A stretch of DNA of 64,000 bases from positions 17,670,001 through 17,734,000 of the forward strand of contig JAYKYS010000007.1 in the NCBI GenBank assembly GCA_036924285.1, in the 5' to 3' direction. Each line of letters starts with the position of its first letter. Position 1 is the stretch's first letter. Made by a program: the position numbers and the translations under genes. Source of the stretch: Asterella californica. Lineage: Eukaryota > Streptophyta > Marchantiopsida > Marchantiales > Aytoniaceae. The notes beneath the pieces are model-generated. The model was given only the letters and a program-made list of their open reading frames with translations. It made no database searches and was not told the DNA's origin. Below, piece by piece: positions 23,126 to 34,799 of the stretch.

Positions 23126-24143
23126 CATATATTAACCACCCCTACAAACAAGGTAATGAGGAGGAAAGAGGAACGTCGTTATGTCTGGAGTCCGCCAGCA
23201 TATCTGGCTTTTGTACATGAAAATGTTTAATTTAGGTTTTAATGGTCAACAGACGCAGATCAACAAAGCATATCAGATAATCTCTCCAAATGTATCATTT
23301 AGCACTTATAACATTTGAACCTCCTTTCTCCCCGTTGCATCGATCGGTAGTCAAAGAGAAAGAGAAGGAATCGGATGCTTTTCTACTCACCTGATTAAAA
23401 CGAGTGTCTTGTGTCAGTAATCCAGAAAGCACTTGGGAAACACGCTGTTCTGTTTCACTGAAGTCCGCTGCAGCAAGCAGAAAGCTACCCTTCGACAAGC
23501 TTTATGTCGTCCAATACTCTACACGTTACTGAAGTTGTCTCATGCGCTTTTTATATATGTCATTCTCCTTATCGACAAACTTCTAGTCTTGGTGAGTTTA
23601 ATTTTCCGAATTCTCCAATTGAGTGCGACCAAACGAAATGTTCATTGATGTAATATAGAGAGTATTTAGAAGAAGATTATAAATGAAATAATAAGAATAT
23701 ATTATATTTCTAAATATAATTACTTATGCTATAGTGTTGCATATATAAAATATCTTAAAATAGATATTTTTCTAGAATATAAAATGTTGTGAAATAAAAC
23801 ATATATCGTTATGTAAAAGTCATCCTAAAATTGTCTCCAATTGCATATAATTTTGATCATATACACTAAACGGGTATATAAACCCGAGCTTCTAAGAGAT
23901 AACGTATCCAACGGGTCATACCAAATGTTGTGTTAATTTATGAATAACACAAAATTCACAGGGTTGTACCAAAGTCCCCACAGCAGGCTGAGGTGAGAGG
24001 AGCCACTTATAGTAATCGTTACTCTAATTGGTTAGAAATTATAGATTAACTCAAAAAGGGCCATCTGATCCAGAATAGACAGCCATAAGAAACGTTCCGC
24101 ATGTCTAAAAAGTTCCTTTTCAATGATCAGACGATCAGATGAA

Positions 24144-24645
24144 TATCTTCCCCCACGGCCTTGTACAAGCAACGTGGAGGTGAAAAAACCGTTTACCAAA
24201 ATACCAAAAAACCTGGGGATCCGTTGGCCATCGCAGATTTAGCAGTAAGGCCGCGATTAAGCAGTGTAAAATTACTGATCTTTTACTGTGGCGTTGTAAA
24301 GCCAGGTTGTAATGTCATATTCACAGCTCCACGATCACGGAGAAAAACGACGCCCGGTTTTACATCATCAGGTCAAAGTGAAAGGACGATCTAAATTTGA
24401 ATAGTTAAATTTAGAACATTATATATAAAAATTCTTAATTTAAATTTCTCTCTCAACGAGACACGTGGCTTTTTGAAATCACGAAGACCTATAAACGCTG
24501 GGACTGTCTGGGAACCTCAAGCAGTATAAGTCAAACTGTTGTCACAAATAAAATAAATAATAAGGCTTTAATTTAGAGTTAACCCTTCCTGAGAAAAAGA
24601 TTAACTCATAAATTACGCCCATGTACATTTTTAAGTGTACATGGG
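24144..24645 (-). repeat. Double-hairpin repeat, copy 8, near complete
   Basis: Both ends are visible. The simple end 'AATATCTTCCCCCACGGCC', continuing TTGTACA, is at 24,144-24,169. At the other end, hairpin 1 lies at about 24,568-24,614 (AATTTAGAGTTAA / TTAACTC.TAAATT). Hairpin 2 is at 24,618-24,645 (CCCATGTACA / TGTACATGGG), followed by GGTGAATATGCA. The internal 'CTATAAACG..GG' signature is present. About 500 bp long; the 77-codon frame inside it is probably chance. Confidence 0.65.
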
Positions 24646-25285
24646 TGAATATGCAAGAAGCTTCTTTTGATGTCCAAGTCACGGAGGAAAGACGAGGAAG
24701 AGTGGGAATCAAAAAGGTGGAATCAAGGTGAAAATTCCTTGATGTCCAGTTTCTGAGTGACGGAGACTGGCTAAGACGGTAAGCAGACCAGACAACGGCT
24801 CAAGAGGTATTTCTATTTTTCATTGATTTTCATAAAACCTTCCTTTGTGAAAAGAGTTTAAGATAAATTAAAAGATAATAAAATTCTCCATGAGTACGGT
24901 TGAACGCGTATATATATATATAATTACAAACAAGTGAAATACAAAGCACTTAGTCGAGTTCTAGTATCCTAACCTCTAGCCCGACTGCAAACAAGATTCT
25001 TGTGAGATATTCTATATTTGTGGTGTTTGGGTCATGTTCTCATTATATTGGACTCTTTCGCCTCCTTACACTTAGGGATTTTTAATGAGACGTCTCCATG
25101 TCGAAATGCGCTGAGACAGCTAAGAATACGTCTGAATAACACTTTGTTTAAAAAATCTTGGCATACGCCTCTCTAAAGTTTTCTAAACCCCTCTATATAC
25201 AGTCTGAAATAATCCTGGACTAGTGCTTGTTGATATAAGACACGATTATTGTAGAGGTTGATTGTATCTCGATAGAGGATATGGG

Positions 25286-25585
25286 CCTCATGTACACTTC
25301 AGTGTACATGAGGGTACATTTATTAATGTTCTCAATTGAACGGCGCAATTAGAGATTTAGGTCTCCGGTGTTATACCCCCAGGAGCACAGCAGCCCCCTC
25401 TTCACTTATGGGTTCTCTTCGGCTGAGTTGGCTGTTCCAGGAATGATTAACATATAACAATTATGAATTAACTTAATTTTTTATATGGCTTAGTAAAATA
25501 AGTTTTAGTAACACTTATACGTTTTCCGATAAGAGAAAACGAATTTCAATGTACAAGGCCGTGGGGAAGGATATTATTCAGCTTC
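25286..25585 (+). repeat. Double-hairpin repeat, copy 9, near complete
   Basis: Begins with a perfect 13-bp hairpin at 25,286-25,313 (CCTCATGTACACT / AGTGTACATGAGG, loop tc). It contains 'CTTATGGGTTCTCTTCGG' at 25,397 and ends with 'CCGATAAGAGAAAACG', then 'GTACAAGGCCGTGGGGAAGG' and ATATTA. This is about 300 bp and gives the clearest view of both ends in plus orientation. Confidence 0.65.
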
Positions 25586-25631
25586 CCCGTCAGATCATAA
25601 AGTGTATGTTTGATAGAACTCGCATGTATTA

Positions 25632-25973
25632 TTGCTATTATTGTCTTTTAGTGTCTTCTGTTATTTAGACCTTCTTGAAGTGTATGCATGTGCATGGTGC
25701 AATTCCTGGACGTGTTTTAAGTGTATTATAGAAAGAAGTGGATTTACGAACCTAAGTTGCTGCTGGAGAGTGGTTTATGTTCGTAAGACACACAATCGGG
25801 TAAGAATTTTTGCAGCTTACGGAGCCCGACAGATTTGTTCCAGTGTTTTATTGAAACTGAAGGCTCTGCGAGTGATCGCTTGTCAGAAAAATATCCTCCC
25901 CATTGCCTCGTACATGCAATTTCGTTCTCTCTTATCGGAAACGTATAAATATTATACAAAAATATTATACTAA
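25632..25973 (+). other. 113-codon frame between inverted repeat ends, unassigned
   Basis: Lies between two inverted copies of the simple end of the repeat (25,530-25,585 and 25,888-25,945). It is Cys-rich near its N-terminus (residues about 10-45) but lacks a recognisable domain, and its last 35 codons are repeat sequence. I do not call it a gene. Confidence 0.2.
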
Positions 25974-26770
25974 GTTATTTTTCAAATTGAAATTATACTC
26001 ATATAAAAATATTATACTAAGTTATTTTTCAAATTGAAATTATATTTATATAAAAATATTATACTAAGTTATTTTTCAAACTGAAAATTCTTTTTAACTG
26101 ATATGTGTTAACCCGTCTCTGAGTTTTCAACACACCTTGAAATAACCCATAAATGTGATATCCTCCCCATTGTCTCGTACATGCAATTTCGTTCTCTCTT
26201 ATCGGAAACGTATAAATATTATACAAAAATATTATACTAAGTTATTTTTCAACTTGAAATTATACTCATACAAACATATTATACTAAGTTATTTTTCAAA
26301 CTGAAATTTCTTTTTAACTGATATGTGTTAACCCGTCTCTGAGTTTTCAACACACCTTGAAATAACCCATAAATGTGATATCCTCCCCATTGCCTCGTAC
26401 ATGCAATTTCGTTCTCTCTTATCGGAAACGTATAAATATTATACAAAAATATTATACTAAGTTATTTTTCAAATTGAAATTATACTCATACAAACATATT
26501 ATACTAAGTTATTTTTCAAACTGAAATTTCTTTTTAACTGATATGTGTTAACCCGTCTCTGAGTTTTCAACACACCTTGAAATAACCCATAAATGTGATA
26601 TCCTCCCCATTGCCTCGTACATGCAATTTCGTTCTCTCTTATCGGAAACATATAAATATTATACAAAAATATTATACTAAGTTATTTTTCAAACTGAAAT
26701 TTCTTTTTAACTGATATGTGTTAACCCGTCTCTGAGTTTTCAACCCACCCTGAAATAACCCATAAATGTG
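25888..26770 (-). repeat. Tandem array of repeat units (220-bp period)
   Basis: Four units, each starting 'ATATCCTCCCCATTG.CTCG' and ending 'ACCCATAAATGTGAT'. Unit starts are near 25,891, 26,158, 26,378 and 26,598, with the array end near 26,770. The spacings of 220 and 220 bp are near exact. The first unit is longer because a 47-bp inner word ('TTATTTTTCAAATTGAAATT', then 'ATACTCATAT' and more) is triplicated; the last is shorter. The unit is the inner part of the double-hairpin repeat without its hairpin end. The high identity implies recent amplification. Confidence 0.85.
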
Positions 26771-27269
26771 ATATGGACTAACACGCTACTGGTGTAAAAA
26801 GTCCATCTTGGACGTTACGGTAGTCTCTGTAGATCAGAATCCACAGAAGCAACGACAAGCGAAAAGGAGGAGGAGGAGAACAGAAGTGTGGTTCGGACGA
26901 GACAAAAGAAGGAGGAGGTGATGGTTCTTTGGGAGGGCGAGGGCGTGGAGGGCAAGCAAATGCATGCAGTAAGAGCATTCCTTCTTGTCTCGACTGGCTC
27001 CCCAGCGATGTGCTTTTGGAGGTTATCTGTGTAGATCATGACAAATAAGGCCACGCGGCAACTACTACATACATGAGTAATCCAGTCTCATAATGTCTTG
27101 CAAGAATGATTATAAGTGCTCGGAGATATTCCACAGTAACAGATAAGGATCGGTTTGATCAATCGATTTTTGCTTTTTGTTCTCGAAATTATACGTAATT
27201 TGTCAATATTCTGCCGGTAAAATTGCTGAGCCGGGTCCAAGTCTTATACTCTTAGTAGCGTGAGAGCCA

Positions 27270-27460
27270 GCGTTTCACTTATGGATTATCTCTGCATCTG
27301 TGGGCAATTTCAGGGCTGTTTAACATTTAACAATGATAAAAAATTCTATTTTTAATACATCTTCGTATAATATTTTTACATAATATTTATATATTTACCG
27401 ATAACAGAAACTCAGTTTGATATACAAGGGCGTGAGGAAGGATATTCCTGAAAGATACAA
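27270..27460 (+). repeat. Double-hairpin repeat family, fragment
   Basis: Contains 'CACTTATGGATTATCTCTGC' at 27,277 and the simple end 'CCGATAACAGAAACTCAG', then 'ATACAAGGGCGTGAGGAAGG' near 27,425-27,440. The hairpin end is not visible. Confidence 0.55.
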
Positions 27461-27794
27461 GGATGTTAGGATCTCTCTCCAAATTACTTTTAGTCTTATG
27501 CACTTTCATCATAAGGTTTTCTCGACCGACTGCCCTACACCAGACACAAACGGAGAAATTCATCTCGATCTGCTGATAATGATCTGAACTTTGTCCACCA
27601 GGAAGGGTTTCTCCGCCTATCGGTTAAGGAAGAGCCGAGAATCAAGCTTTCATCTCCAAGTTGGGATGGGAAAGCTCACCCCATGAAGCTAACGCTGGTG
27701 GTTGAATAATATGCAAGCAACATGAAAGAAAATGACAAGTGAGAAAAATCTCAAAGGGGATGGGAGGGTGCTGCACTAAATCCAATCATTAATA

Positions 27795-27890
27795 AATACA
27801 TTGATTTATTATTTAATTTTTTTTTCGAAAAGATTAAATAATAAATTAAGGTTGCAGCCCTCTTCTATCTTCAGATGGAAGAGGTGAATA
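27795..27890 (-). repeat. Double-hairpin end, copy 10
   Basis: Hairpin 1 at 27,801-27,849 (TTGATTTATTATTTAAT against ATTAAATAATAAATTAA, one mismatch). Hairpin 2 is at 27,859-27,884 (CCTCTTCTATCT / AGATGGAAGAGG, one mismatch), followed by GGTGAATAAAT. Only the structured end is evident; no inner signature precedes it. Confidence 0.65.
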
Positions 27891-28144
27891 AATAAACAAC
27901 CTAGATGAAAAGATGTGCAAACATAGATTAAGACACTATGTTTGCACCTCGTAAAAGAAGAATGTCATGCAAGAGTTGTAAAGAATTTAAGAGCAGATGT
28001 AATTCATATATTTTCAAATTGATCACATCTCCATGAAGGATATCTGGGAGGTGATCTGGTTAGTTTTATATACATTTTTGGCTTTATTTTTAGCACAAGT
28101 CTGTGTAATCATGGAGAATACCAGAGGTTATTTTTAACATTTTT

Positions 28145-28445
28145 TCCAATTGAAAGACGACGGTGCTCCAGAGGTTTATTGAAAAAAATTGAAGCATAGT
28201 ACACAGTACCAAAACCGGAAGAGCGGAACCCGACGACTAGCCAAGCACAGAGCCCAGAAATTAATAGTCACAGTCCACAAAGGGAAATGCACTTCGTGGG
28301 CCTAGTCAACTAAGAGGACAAGACAAAACCCAGTCCAGCTGAACTAGCACCAAACGAGCGAATACCCCAGACGGGCGACAAGCTGGTGGGACCGAAAGCC
28401 CAACCGAAACGACATGGAAGTGAACAATAAGGGTCTCAAAGTTGA
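28145..28445 (-). other. GC-richer segment, possible retroposon 3' end
   Basis: On the minus strand a T- and G-rich sequence ends with 'CAATAAACCTCTGG', resembling a polyadenylation signal near the end of a LINE- or SINE-like transcript. No coding motif is present. Weak support only. Confidence 0.2.
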
Positions 28446-30204
28446 GAGGTAAATATTATTCCAATGCGAAAAGAGAAAGAGTCATAATACCGTAGTAATT
28501 AACTTTGTATGGAAGTGAGATTGAGACTAGGTAGTGCTTGTGACTCAAATATCATAATTTTTTAATTAAATTATTAAATTTTGATGTTTAGAATTATTAT
28601 TTAATATAATAAATATTTTATTGTAAAAATAAACGAATAAAACGAATAAATAATCGTTAAAAAAATATACACGGACGTTTTTCTGCGAGTATCTCCAGAG
28701 ATGTTCGCATGAAACACCCGCAAAAGTTTCGCAGAAGTCGAAACTCCTTCTCCCGAATATAGAATCATTCAAAAAGATTTCTAACTTTTACACCCTTAAT
28801 AAACCGGTACCCGTCAAAACCAAGACATGGCATGGCGAGTATCGAACACGCGGCATGACAGAAACATAACGGACGTCCCAAAATGACCGAAACCAGGGCA
28901 AAGTACGGACATAGTAGGACGTGAAGCCGAAGAAACCCGGGCAAAGTATGTAGTAGGATGCGTAGCCGGAGCGGAAAAGGTATGAGATGGAACCGATGAA
29001 GTAGCACGGTCATCGATAGAAGTTAAAGAATACCAGAGGTTTTAAGAGGTGATAATTACAATAATTACTTTTGGCTTTGTATTAACATGACTCTATTTTG
29101 CCATGAGGCACCTTCAACTGAAAGCCGGACCCTACGCATTGCCCCAAAATATTGTGCATGCACTAAACTCTTTTGCCAAACAGAAGAGCTATTGCTACAC
29201 CTCGTTCAGCAAGGTGCACATCAAACTTCCATGTTGAGAGATGGAAGCTCTCTCCTTTAATTCTTATCTCCGTAAAATGTGGAAATTTAAATTCTCTCAT
29301 AGCTGATATGTTGCATATTATTAGATATTAACAATCAGTCTGAAATTTAATTATGATCTATTTATAAGAAAAGTCACCTAATTATTCAAATCTTTTATAA
29401 TCATACTTCAATAACTTTTTAAAATCGACGAATCTCGTGAGATTTACATTAATCTAAATGTATGATATCTTATTTCGATCATTTTTTCTACTAGGTAAGT
29501 TTTTGAAATTCTAAAATCGCCCTCGAGTTCCTGTTTTCATCTGCGAATATCTGGTTTTTGGTAGCAATTGTTATGTTAAGTTAGGTATCTTTCTGGCATA
29601 TTAATAACATAAGTCACGTTAAGATTCAGTTTGGAACAAATTATTTTAAATCATGATAACATGAAATTATTGTTATGCTTGAGGCAAAACTTTCCCTTTT
29701 GGCAAGTCGGGCCAATTTGCAATAGAGATCTAATCGTGGAAAACAACAGTTCTAAATGGTTTACTTTTACAAAAAGTGCACGTAAGATCATTAGCGACCA
29801 TAGTCGCTGCTCGAATGCCAAATAACAAAAAGTGAAATTAAGTTGGTACGCAAACAATCCAGTCGGCATGAAATCATCACACAATTCAGTCAGCGTGAAA
29901 TTCTAAAACAAATAGTCACAAGCTTTGTACATAGACATTCAGTCAGCATGAAATGTAAAACAAATATGCTCATCTACACAAGAGAAAATCAAAAACTTCA
30001 TGAAATCTTTGGAAATCGAAATTGTAGTAACATGTGTGCATGGCAAATATAGACATAGGCACAGGAACTCGTTTGTAAGAAAATGACACTACCATGCCAA
30101 AGAATTTAGCATGATTTCGATGAGAAAGAACAAACCTGAGCAATTTTAATCAGCAAACGTCGAGTAGATAGACAAAAGCAAGAACAAGAAGTTGTGACTC
30201 ACTA

Positions 30205-30545
30205 CACATAATATCCTCCCACGGTCTTGTACATCTAATTTCGTTTTCTTTTATCGGAAAATGTGTAAGAATTATACAAAAATGTTATAAAAAACTATTA
30301 TAAAAAATTAAATTATTCTATAACTAATTTCTATTAACCAGTCTCAGAGTTACCAGCACATCCTGACATAAACTATAAGTGAAGCACAGACTGATGTGCT
30401 GCTAGGATATTAGTCCAGAACCCTGTTGAACAAAAGACGTCATCTTGTGAGCAGAATAATTTATTCCCTAACCCTTCTCGCTAGAAGAGTTTGTGCATAT
30501 ATTAATGTACACTTAGAAAGCACGCCGGCTTTCTAAGTGTACACA
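30205..30545 (-). repeat. Double-hairpin repeat, copy 11, near complete
   Basis: Simple end 'ATATCCTCCCACGGTCTTGT' near 30,211, inner signature 'AAACTATAAGTGAAGCACAG' near 30,372, an AATAATTTATTCCCTAACCC arm near 30,455, and hairpin 2 with a perfect 15-bp stem. The arms are GTACACTTAGAAAGC (30,507-30,521) and GCTTTCTAAGTGTAC (30,528-30,542). Length is about 340 bp. Confidence 0.65.
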
Positions 30546-31955
30546 CACACTACCAATCCCGACACACAAAAGTACATCGTTTACAACAAATCTCTAAAAG
30601 AATGATCAACGGCAAGTTATATAACAAGCGACAACGACCTTCCAGTCGAGAGTTTCCTCTTGAAAGGCAAGACTGACTTCCTTCTAGCTTCGTTCCTCTG
30701 TCAAGAATGTATATCCTCGTGCTCTTTCATGTTCTCCAAACTAAATCTCAAATAATAATAAATATGTTGCACAAATAAAGACTATGCAACTTTATATATT
30801 TCTAAGCAATGATGTACGCATATCATGCATATTTTTCAGCCAATATATTATCACAACCCTCTCGGTCGATCTAAACTGCAACTTCTGGGTCGCTCTGTGC
30901 ACAGGAGAGTATTTGATGGCTGCAGGGAACAGAACTCCCTTCTGTGCGAGCCTACTTTACATATGCAGGTTTGAAAGGCCCTGCTGATCGTTCAGCCAAT
31001 TGCTTAGCATTTCTCAGAACCCTGTCGATTGGATCCGGAAGGGAAAGACATGATGATGGTATAGTATTAGATGAGCGATTTCGGTTCAGATCCCAAATTT
31101 GTGAGGTTCCAAAGATGGTCTGCGCAAAGGAACGGTATATGCATATACAATTCGTGGTGACCACCTTCGAACATAATTGCGATTACTTAGATTAGCAATT
31201 GAGATGAATTCGCAGAGGGCAGGTTGCAGTGACACGCATCTGCAATGGTGTTAAGAATTATCTTACCCGCTGCAGTGGGTCGGAGATAAAAGTCCCTTCT
31301 GATTCATTAAACATTGTTCGACACACTGTACCAAAACTTATGCACTGCAGATTGGACTCAGATGTAAGCCAAAGATCACTGCTCAAACTGCCGACTCAAT
31401 TTATTCCGGATGACAATCTCGAGCAGCAAAGCAAATGCCAAGAACTATATTGTAACCCTACGCGCTACGGCATCTGTAAGACCTGTCAGAACTCTCTAAG
31501 TGTCTCTGGTAGACATGTGGTGTAAACGAGTTAATGGTAGTGATACAGGTAATGAATGGGTTATGAAAGCTACTCTACAGAAGACAAAATCTAAGCAGGT
31601 CCCCTTGAGAAGATTATGTCACATGAAACACACAAAATGGGGACTGCATCAAGGGAGGGGACGGCAGGGCAGGGCCGGGACCAAATGGCTTACCGGGGTT
31701 CTTCCGGTCGTATGGTGCCAGGCACAATCTGCTATGTATGATTTCTGTCAAAATTTTGTTCTTCCCGGCTGTAAGGATCAAAACCACACATCACTAGACT
31801 AGTGGAATTTACAGTCCAATCTTTGTATGGCACCTACAGCAGTGGAGATTTGAGACCAGTCAAAGCGATAAGCCTCTTTTGAGTAACCGGAGTAGTATTA
31901 CAGTGTAAGCACAACGTCTGTAGAAGTAGGTCACGCTGAAGCTTCCGGTGTCGGA

Positions 31956-32681
31956 TCAAAGTGCTCGGCCTTTCGGGGAAATTGTCAACAGCCTGCACGA
32001 TTCTTCCTGACTTGGTTGCCCCTGAACATGATCATGCTTCGAAGCTTTGATGCCGCTGCTGCTCTTGTTCGTCCGGGACACCATCATCCGCCCTAGCCCT
32101 TTCCGGTACGAGTTTCTGGAAGAAGGTGGCGTGTAGCCGAAGCAGTCTTCTAAATAGCTTACGCTCGGAAGCCTTTCCAAGAGATCGTACAACTCGTGGA
32201 TTCTCTCGAAGGCCCTGCCTCTCCATTTGACAGCATAGACGTAGAATGTGACATCGCCCTTGCCGACCTTAAGCCTGGCTATCTCGCAATCCGTCAGTGT
32301 CTTCAGCATATCATCGGTTAGGTTCTTCAAGGCGACAGTGAAGGGGAAATTCCGCTGAGCCAGTCTCTCCAGCTCGTCGGAGTCGAAGAAAAAAATCACG
32401 TACTTTCCCCTCTGTAGAACTCGCGGCACTGTGCACAGGTACTGCTGCAGGTTGTGAGACGGTTTGGGAGGAGCGAAATGCATTGTCAGCGCTCCGAAAG
32501 GTGACGGCACTTTGCTGATTGTGTACCATCTGTCGACCATATGGTACCCAAAATCCACTCCGCATACCGAACTATGGGCTTTGAACTCCAGCTTCTCCGA
32601 TTGGAAAGGCATCATGGGCATCTTTGCCCTCTTCTCAGTCTCGGGTGGTGCAACTTCGGTGAAACTATGCGCTTGAGACAC
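31956..32681 (-). CDS. Hypothetical protein, 241 aa
   Basis: The longest undamaged frame in the window, from ATG at 32,681 to a stop at 31,956. I recognise no family. The product is soluble-looking, without a signal peptide or membrane segment. Residues about 20-60 contain 'FKAHSSVCGVDFGYHMVD', residues 90-140 have a hydrophobic 'YVIFFFDSDELERLAQRNFPF' core (shown in part), and residues 160-190 have a 'FERIHELYDLLERLPSV' helix. The tail is Ser/Lys-rich and probably disordered. Codons use G and C more than the flanks. Its 5' side is immediately followed by a 65-bp tandem repeat (32,690-33,175). It could be a single-exon gene or one exon of a longer one. Function unknown. Confidence 0.45.
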   Translation of the reverse strand: MSQAHSFTEVAPPETEKRAKMPMMPFQSEKLEFKAHSSVCGVDFGYHMVDRWYTISKVPSPFGALTMHFAPPKPSHNLQQYLCTVPRVLQRGKYVIFFFDSDELERLAQRNFPFTVALKNLTDDMLKTLTDCEIARLKVGKGDVTFYVYAVKWRGRAFERIHELYDLLERLPSVSYLEDCFGYTPPSSRNSYRKGLGRMMVSRTNKSSSGIKASKHDHVQGQPSQEESCRLLTISPKGRAL

Positions 32682-32689
32682 TATCAGCG

Positions 32690-33175
32690 AATTTTACTCC
32701 TACTGAAAGACTGTAGATCGGAAATCAATCACTTACTCTTACTGAAATCACTCGGAATTTAGTCCTACTGAAAGCTTCTAGTTCGGATATCAATCACTTA
32801 CTCTCACTGAAATCACTCGGAATTTAGTCCTACTGAAAGCTTCTAGTTCGGATATCAATCACTTACTCTCACTGAAATCACTCGGAATTTAGTCCTACTG
32901 AAAGCTTCTAGTTCGGATATCAATCCCTTACTCTCACTGAAATCACTGGAAATTTACTCCTACTGAAAGATTATATTTCGGATATATATCAATCACTCAC
33001 TCTCACAGAAATCACTCGAAATTTAGTTCTACTGAAACCTTATAGTTCGGATATCAATCCCTTACTCTCACTGAGATCACTAGAAATTTACTCCTACCGA
33101 AAGATTATAGTTCGGATATATATATCAATCACTCACTCTCATTGAAATCACTCGAAATATACTCATATTGAAGAT
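32690..33175. repeat. 65-bp tandem repeat, about 7 copies
   Basis: The unit contains 'CTACTGAAAGCTTCTAGTTC' and 'TCACTGAAATCACTCGGAAT'. 'AGTCCTACTG' recurs at 32,761 and 32,826, giving a period of 65 bp. Later units are 66-70 bp because of extra 'ATATAT'. The array lies immediately 5' of the start of the 241-codon frame, where its promoter or 5' UTR would be. Confidence 0.85.
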
Positions 33176-33199
33176 TTTTGGGAGAGAAGAGAAGAAGCA

Positions 33200-34320
33200 G
33201 CGAGAAGAAGAAACGTGTTCAAAAACTAAAGCTGAGGCCGCAGTAGTGGCCTTCTCTCCTGGTAGCTAAAAGTTCACCCTACAAGATTAGACGCTGTGAA
33301 GGGGGAGGGAGTGAGAGGCTGGATGGAAGACTTGAGGTGCAGAGGGCAGATACTAGAGGGGAAGACAATGAGTGAGGATAATTTTGAAGCTCCATAACTC
33401 CATGGTGTTATACCTGGTGTTGCTCGACGGGCTGCAGTCACCGCCGGTCAGTGGATTTACAAACCAGCCAGACAGATTGAGAAACAGACAGAAAACATCC
33501 CTCCCTCCCTCGAAGCTCTAGTGCCCTAAACCTTGTCCTTGTTGGTTGGTCAGAGTGTGAGGTGCAACGCTGGAAAAAGCTTGTACTCGGATCTGGGTAG
33601 AATGATGGGTGCCAAGTGTTGACTCGCTAGGACCACCTTCACGACCGCCGCTGCTCAACTAGGACTTGTTGCTTTCAGGTCGCTTAACCCAGATCAAAAC
33701 ACTGCCATCCTGCCTTTCAGACATCCAACTTGAAACGGAAAACTTCTCCGTAGCACATCCCACCGCCCTGAAGGTGGACGATCACAGCCTCCGTTTGCTG
33801 CTACTGCTGCTCCTCCTGTCCGCACGTTCTATTGTTGGAACTTGGATACCATTTACTCTACGATACTATGCAGACACTGCTGCCTGCCTGCCACGGATTC
33901 AATTGCTACCGTACTCACGTGGCAGCGTTAACACTGAAAGTATTTTCTCTGTTGTCTGTCATTCATCTTTGTCTTGCAACGCGCTTCTACGAACAAAGCC
34001 TGTGACAGGAATCAAGAATCAGTAAACGCCGTGTTTCACAACACGAGTAGAAAACCTTCAACTTGAACTCAAAAGAACCGTAAAGGATGAACTCCAGCGT
34101 GCAGGTTAAATATGTATTTGAGGCTTTTGAGCAGCAGCAGTGTAGGAGTCCTGGATACATTATTATTCCTTGAGGAATCAAGAATTCATATTTTGTCTAG
34201 TAGGCGCAAGCTCTTGTTCTTATCAGTTTCATGGTTTGGAGGCTTGCCAAAGATACAAGGCAGAAACGTGTCCGGGACAGTTGTCACTTTCCAACAATGT
34301 AATACCCAACAGGAAGAACC
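33200..34320. other. No gene recognised
   Basis: Moderate-GC sequence with plus-strand frames of 119, 109 and 85 codons that lack known domains. It might hold the upstream exon or promoter of the 241-codon frame, but nothing supports this directly. Confidence 0.3.
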
Positions 34321-34326
34321 ATTCGC

Positions 34327-34368
34327 AAGCAGACAGTCCAACGATCCAAATCGTTGGACTGTCTGCTT
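34327..34368. repeat. Perfect 19-bp foldback with direct duplication
   Basis: Arms 34,327-34,345 and 34,350-34,368 are exact complements with a 4-base loop. The right arm's word 'CGTTGGACTGTCTGCTTGGA' is then repeated directly at about 34,383-34,402. Confidence 0.9.
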
Positions 34369-34722
34369 GGATACTGTTGGATCGTTGGACTGTCTGCTTG
34401 GATACTGTTGGATGCCTTCATGCCTAACTTCATTTCTGTAAACGATTAGAGGATAATATCATTCTGATACGAATATCTACGACTGATTGTTCTTCTCTAG
34501 TTCATCCTTCCCAGCTTCGTGCAAATCTGTCGATGTATAAAATACATCTGACTGCTCACCTGGAGAAGATTTTGCTAGTGTTCAGAGTTCTGCGCTAGCT
34601 TGATGGTTGTGCGTATCTGCACAGAGAAGGGCAGCCATAATTCTGCTTTTACCATCTCTTCAGTCAACACAGTGATCGTACCAAAGTCGGGATATCAGTT
34701 CTCTATAGTATATGCAATAATT

Positions 34723-34787
34723 CAAGCATCTTCATTAAGCTGAGCTTAATGAAGATGTCATGTGAGGTACCTCACATGACATGCTTG
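34723..34787. repeat. Compound palindrome able to form a three-way junction
   Basis: An outer stem CAAGCAT (34,723-34,729) / ATGCTTG (34,781-34,787) encloses two perfect hairpins. One is CATCTTCATTAAGCT / AGCTTAATGAAGATG (34,727-34,757); the other is the palindrome at 34,756-34,781 centred on GGTACC. The stems overlap by 1-3 bases at the junctions. Confidence 0.85.
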
Positions 34788-34799
34788 TTAATTCTTTAT

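Noticed and set aside
24161..24394. 77-codon frame within repeat copy 8
   Set aside because: It lies wholly inside a non-coding repeat and has no homologous frame in the other copies.
26158..26770. CRISPR-like regular repeats
   Set aside because: Units are contiguous 220-bp tandem copies without unique spacers, in eukaryotic DNA.
32690..33175. CRISPR-like or centromeric satellite
   Set aside because: Only about seven contiguous 65-70-bp units with no spacers; a local minisatellite explains it.
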